Shown: piece after piece, positions 5,734 through 6,065 of the stretch
How positions within the stretch are numbered: position 1 is the stretch's first letter
How the letters are laid out: every line of letters starts with the position of its first letter
From: an uncultured Clostridia bacterium
GTDB lineage: Bacteria; Bacillota; Clostridia; Christensenellales; Borkfalkiaceae
Assembly (NCBI GenBank): GCA_947176445.1
Contig: CAMWQK010000057.1
Span: 1 to 6,065 of the forward strand
DNA length: 6,065 bases
Direction: 5' to 3'
Notes under the pieces: generated by a model
Seen by the model: only the letters and a program-made list of their open reading frames with translations
Told to the model about the DNA's origin: nothing
Database searches by the model: none
Program-made: the position numbers and the translations under genes

Positions 5734-5782
5734 CAATTTCCAAAAAAATGCCCGCGAAAAACTATCATTTTACAGAAAAACA

Positions 5783-5816
5783 TGGCATCGAGTGGGCAAA
5801 AGTGGGGAATAATGCA
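5783..5816 (+). promoter_or_regulatory. 10-bp-periodic TGG direct repeat, MraZ-box-like
   Basis: TGGC (5783), TGGG (5793), TGGG (5803) and TGCA (5813) begin exactly 10 bp apart with A-rich spacers; the two central copies read AGTGGGC and AGTGGGG. The published MraZ operator in Escherichia coli is TGGGN repeats with 5-nt spacers, which this fits. Spacing of one helical turn suggests binding by an oligomeric regulator on one DNA face. It lies 52 bp before the strong promoter at 5868 and 65 bp upstream of the PAP2 ATG, so either could be its target. No mraZ gene is in the window. Confidence 0.35.
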
Positions 5817-5832
5817 TAAAATAGAAGTGAGC

Positions 5833-5849
5833 AATCACATAAAGTGATT
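5833..5849 (+). repeat. Small hairpin before the strong promoter
   Basis: AATCAC (5833-5838) and GTGATT (5844-5849) form a 6-bp inverted repeat with a 5-nt loop, followed by AATTTTT. GTGA just to its left (5826-5829) adds a third half-site. It may be a weak terminator insulating the downstream promoter or a protein site. The -35 lies 19 bp further on. Confidence 0.35.
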
Positions 5850-5867
5850 AATTTTTCTCAAAACCCC

Positions 5868-5896
5868 TTGACAATTTTGCCCCGCGGTGGTATACT
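5868..5896 (+). promoter_or_regulatory. Very strong promoter of the right-edge RNA
   Basis: -35 TTGACA (5868-5873, perfect), 17-bp spacer, -10 TATACT (5891-5896, five of six), with an A/T-rich upstream stretch (5850-5863). The start is predicted near A5903. Nothing resembling a coding start with a ribosome site follows in the remaining 160 bp, so it drives a non-coding RNA or a long leader. Confidence 0.88.
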
Positions 5897-5902
5897 GTGG
5901 GC

Positions 5903-6065
5903 ACAAATAGAATTGTAGTGGGCTGGCACTTAAACCCGAAATGAATGCAGAACGCAAGGGTCTGACAGTTGGCAAGCAACGGAAAAACTTGAAAGAAGAT
6001 CAGAACGCAAGGGTCTGACAGTTGGCGGGCAACGGAAAAACCATTCATAAAGAGACGCTTGTGGT
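5903..6065 (+). ncRNA. Unrecognised structured RNA or long 5' leader, runs off window
   Basis: About 163 nt follow the strong promoter without a convincing reading frame on either strand. A 7-bp helix can form between ATGAATG (5941-5947) and CATTCAT (6042-6048). It encloses two near-identical 41-nt modules, so the whole resembles a multibranch junction. Each module can fold into CAGA/TCTG with a 9-nt loop, then GTTG/CAAC with a 5-nt loop, then GGAAAAAC. The only differences between modules (AA versus GG) fall in the second loop. Upstream, GGG (5920-5922) may pair with CCC (5935-5937), and ACAA near the predicted 5' end may pair with TTGT (5913-5916) or TTGT (6059-6062). I do not recognise an RNase P, tmRNA, SRP, 6S or common riboswitch core. 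The short stems make the fold tentative, and the downstream gene is unseen. Confidence 0.5.
5948..6041 (+). repeat. Tandem 41-nt direct repeat (2 copies, 12-nt spacer)
   Basis: Copy 1 is 5948-5988 and copy 2 is 6001-6041. They are 39 of 41 identical, both mismatches adjacent (5974-5975 AA versus 6027-6028 GG). The shared start is CAGAACGCAAGGGTCTGACA and the shared end GCAACGGAAAAAC. The period is 53 bp. The duplication lies wholly within the predicted transcript from the promoter at 5868. Confidence 0.95.

Noticed and set aside
5782..5847. 21-codon plus-strand ORF (MASSGQKWGIMHKIEVSNHI...)
   Set aside because: It has no ribosome site, lies upstream of the promoter at 5868, and overlaps the periodic TGG repeats and hairpin.
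5948..6041. Short CRISPR-like array
   Set aside because: Only two units with a 12-nt spacer, no cas genes, and repeats that fold as two hairpins inside a larger helix.
5848..6048. 66-aa minus-strand open frame over the tandem repeat
   Set aside because: It crosses the strong plus-strand promoter and both repeats; its internal similarity only mirrors the DNA duplication.

Overview
The window looks like part of a chromosome from a Clostridia-like Firmicute, possibly an uncultured gut lineage. Evidence for this is the strong AGGAGG-type ribosome sites, TTGACA/TATAAT-type promoters with 17-bp spacers, a single-chain (alpha2) glycyl-tRNA synthetase, a tRNA-Ser gene with encoded CCA, and short U-tract terminators. 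Base composition is mixed: GC-rich genes alternate with AT-rich intergenic DNA. No species can be named from this alone.

Left part (1-1580, plus strand): the tail of an operon. It holds the C-terminal end of a charged helical protein, a 143-aa four-helix membrane protein overlapping it by 11 bp, and a 302-aa protein with two membrane helices at each end of a soluble domain. A clear intrinsic terminator closes the operon. None of the three is a family I recognise. Close packing suggests they work together at the membrane.

Middle non-coding stretch (1580-2231): a minus-strand tRNA-Ser(GCU) gene with a near-consensus promoter, followed by two successive terminator-like hairpins. Beyond these lies about 170 bp of inverted-repeat-rich DNA ending in a 15-bp perfect hairpin that would also terminate minus-strand transcription. 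The tRNA promoter is back to back with the promoter of the next plus-strand operon.

Metabolic pair (2232-3349, plus): an SGNH/GDSL hydrolase and a nicotinamidase-like cysteine hydrolase, overlapping as GTGA and so translationally coupled. They converge on glyQS across a shared bidirectional terminator.

Right part (3409-5718, minus): a PAP2-family membrane phosphatase followed by glyQS, which has its own extended -10 promoter and a leader too short for a T-box. The PAP2 promoter places the predicted first transcribed base on the A of its ATG, so a leaderless message is likely.

Right edge (5719-6065): non-coding. It holds a 10-bp-periodic TGG-rich direct repeat resembling an MraZ box, a small hairpin, and a very strong plus-strand promoter (TTGACA-17-TATACT). 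Downstream is a run with no convincing ORF that contains two 41-nt near-identical modules, each able to form two small hairpins. Both modules sit inside a 7-bp closing helix. This looks like an unrecognised structured RNA or long leader continuing past the window, and it is the most interesting item here.
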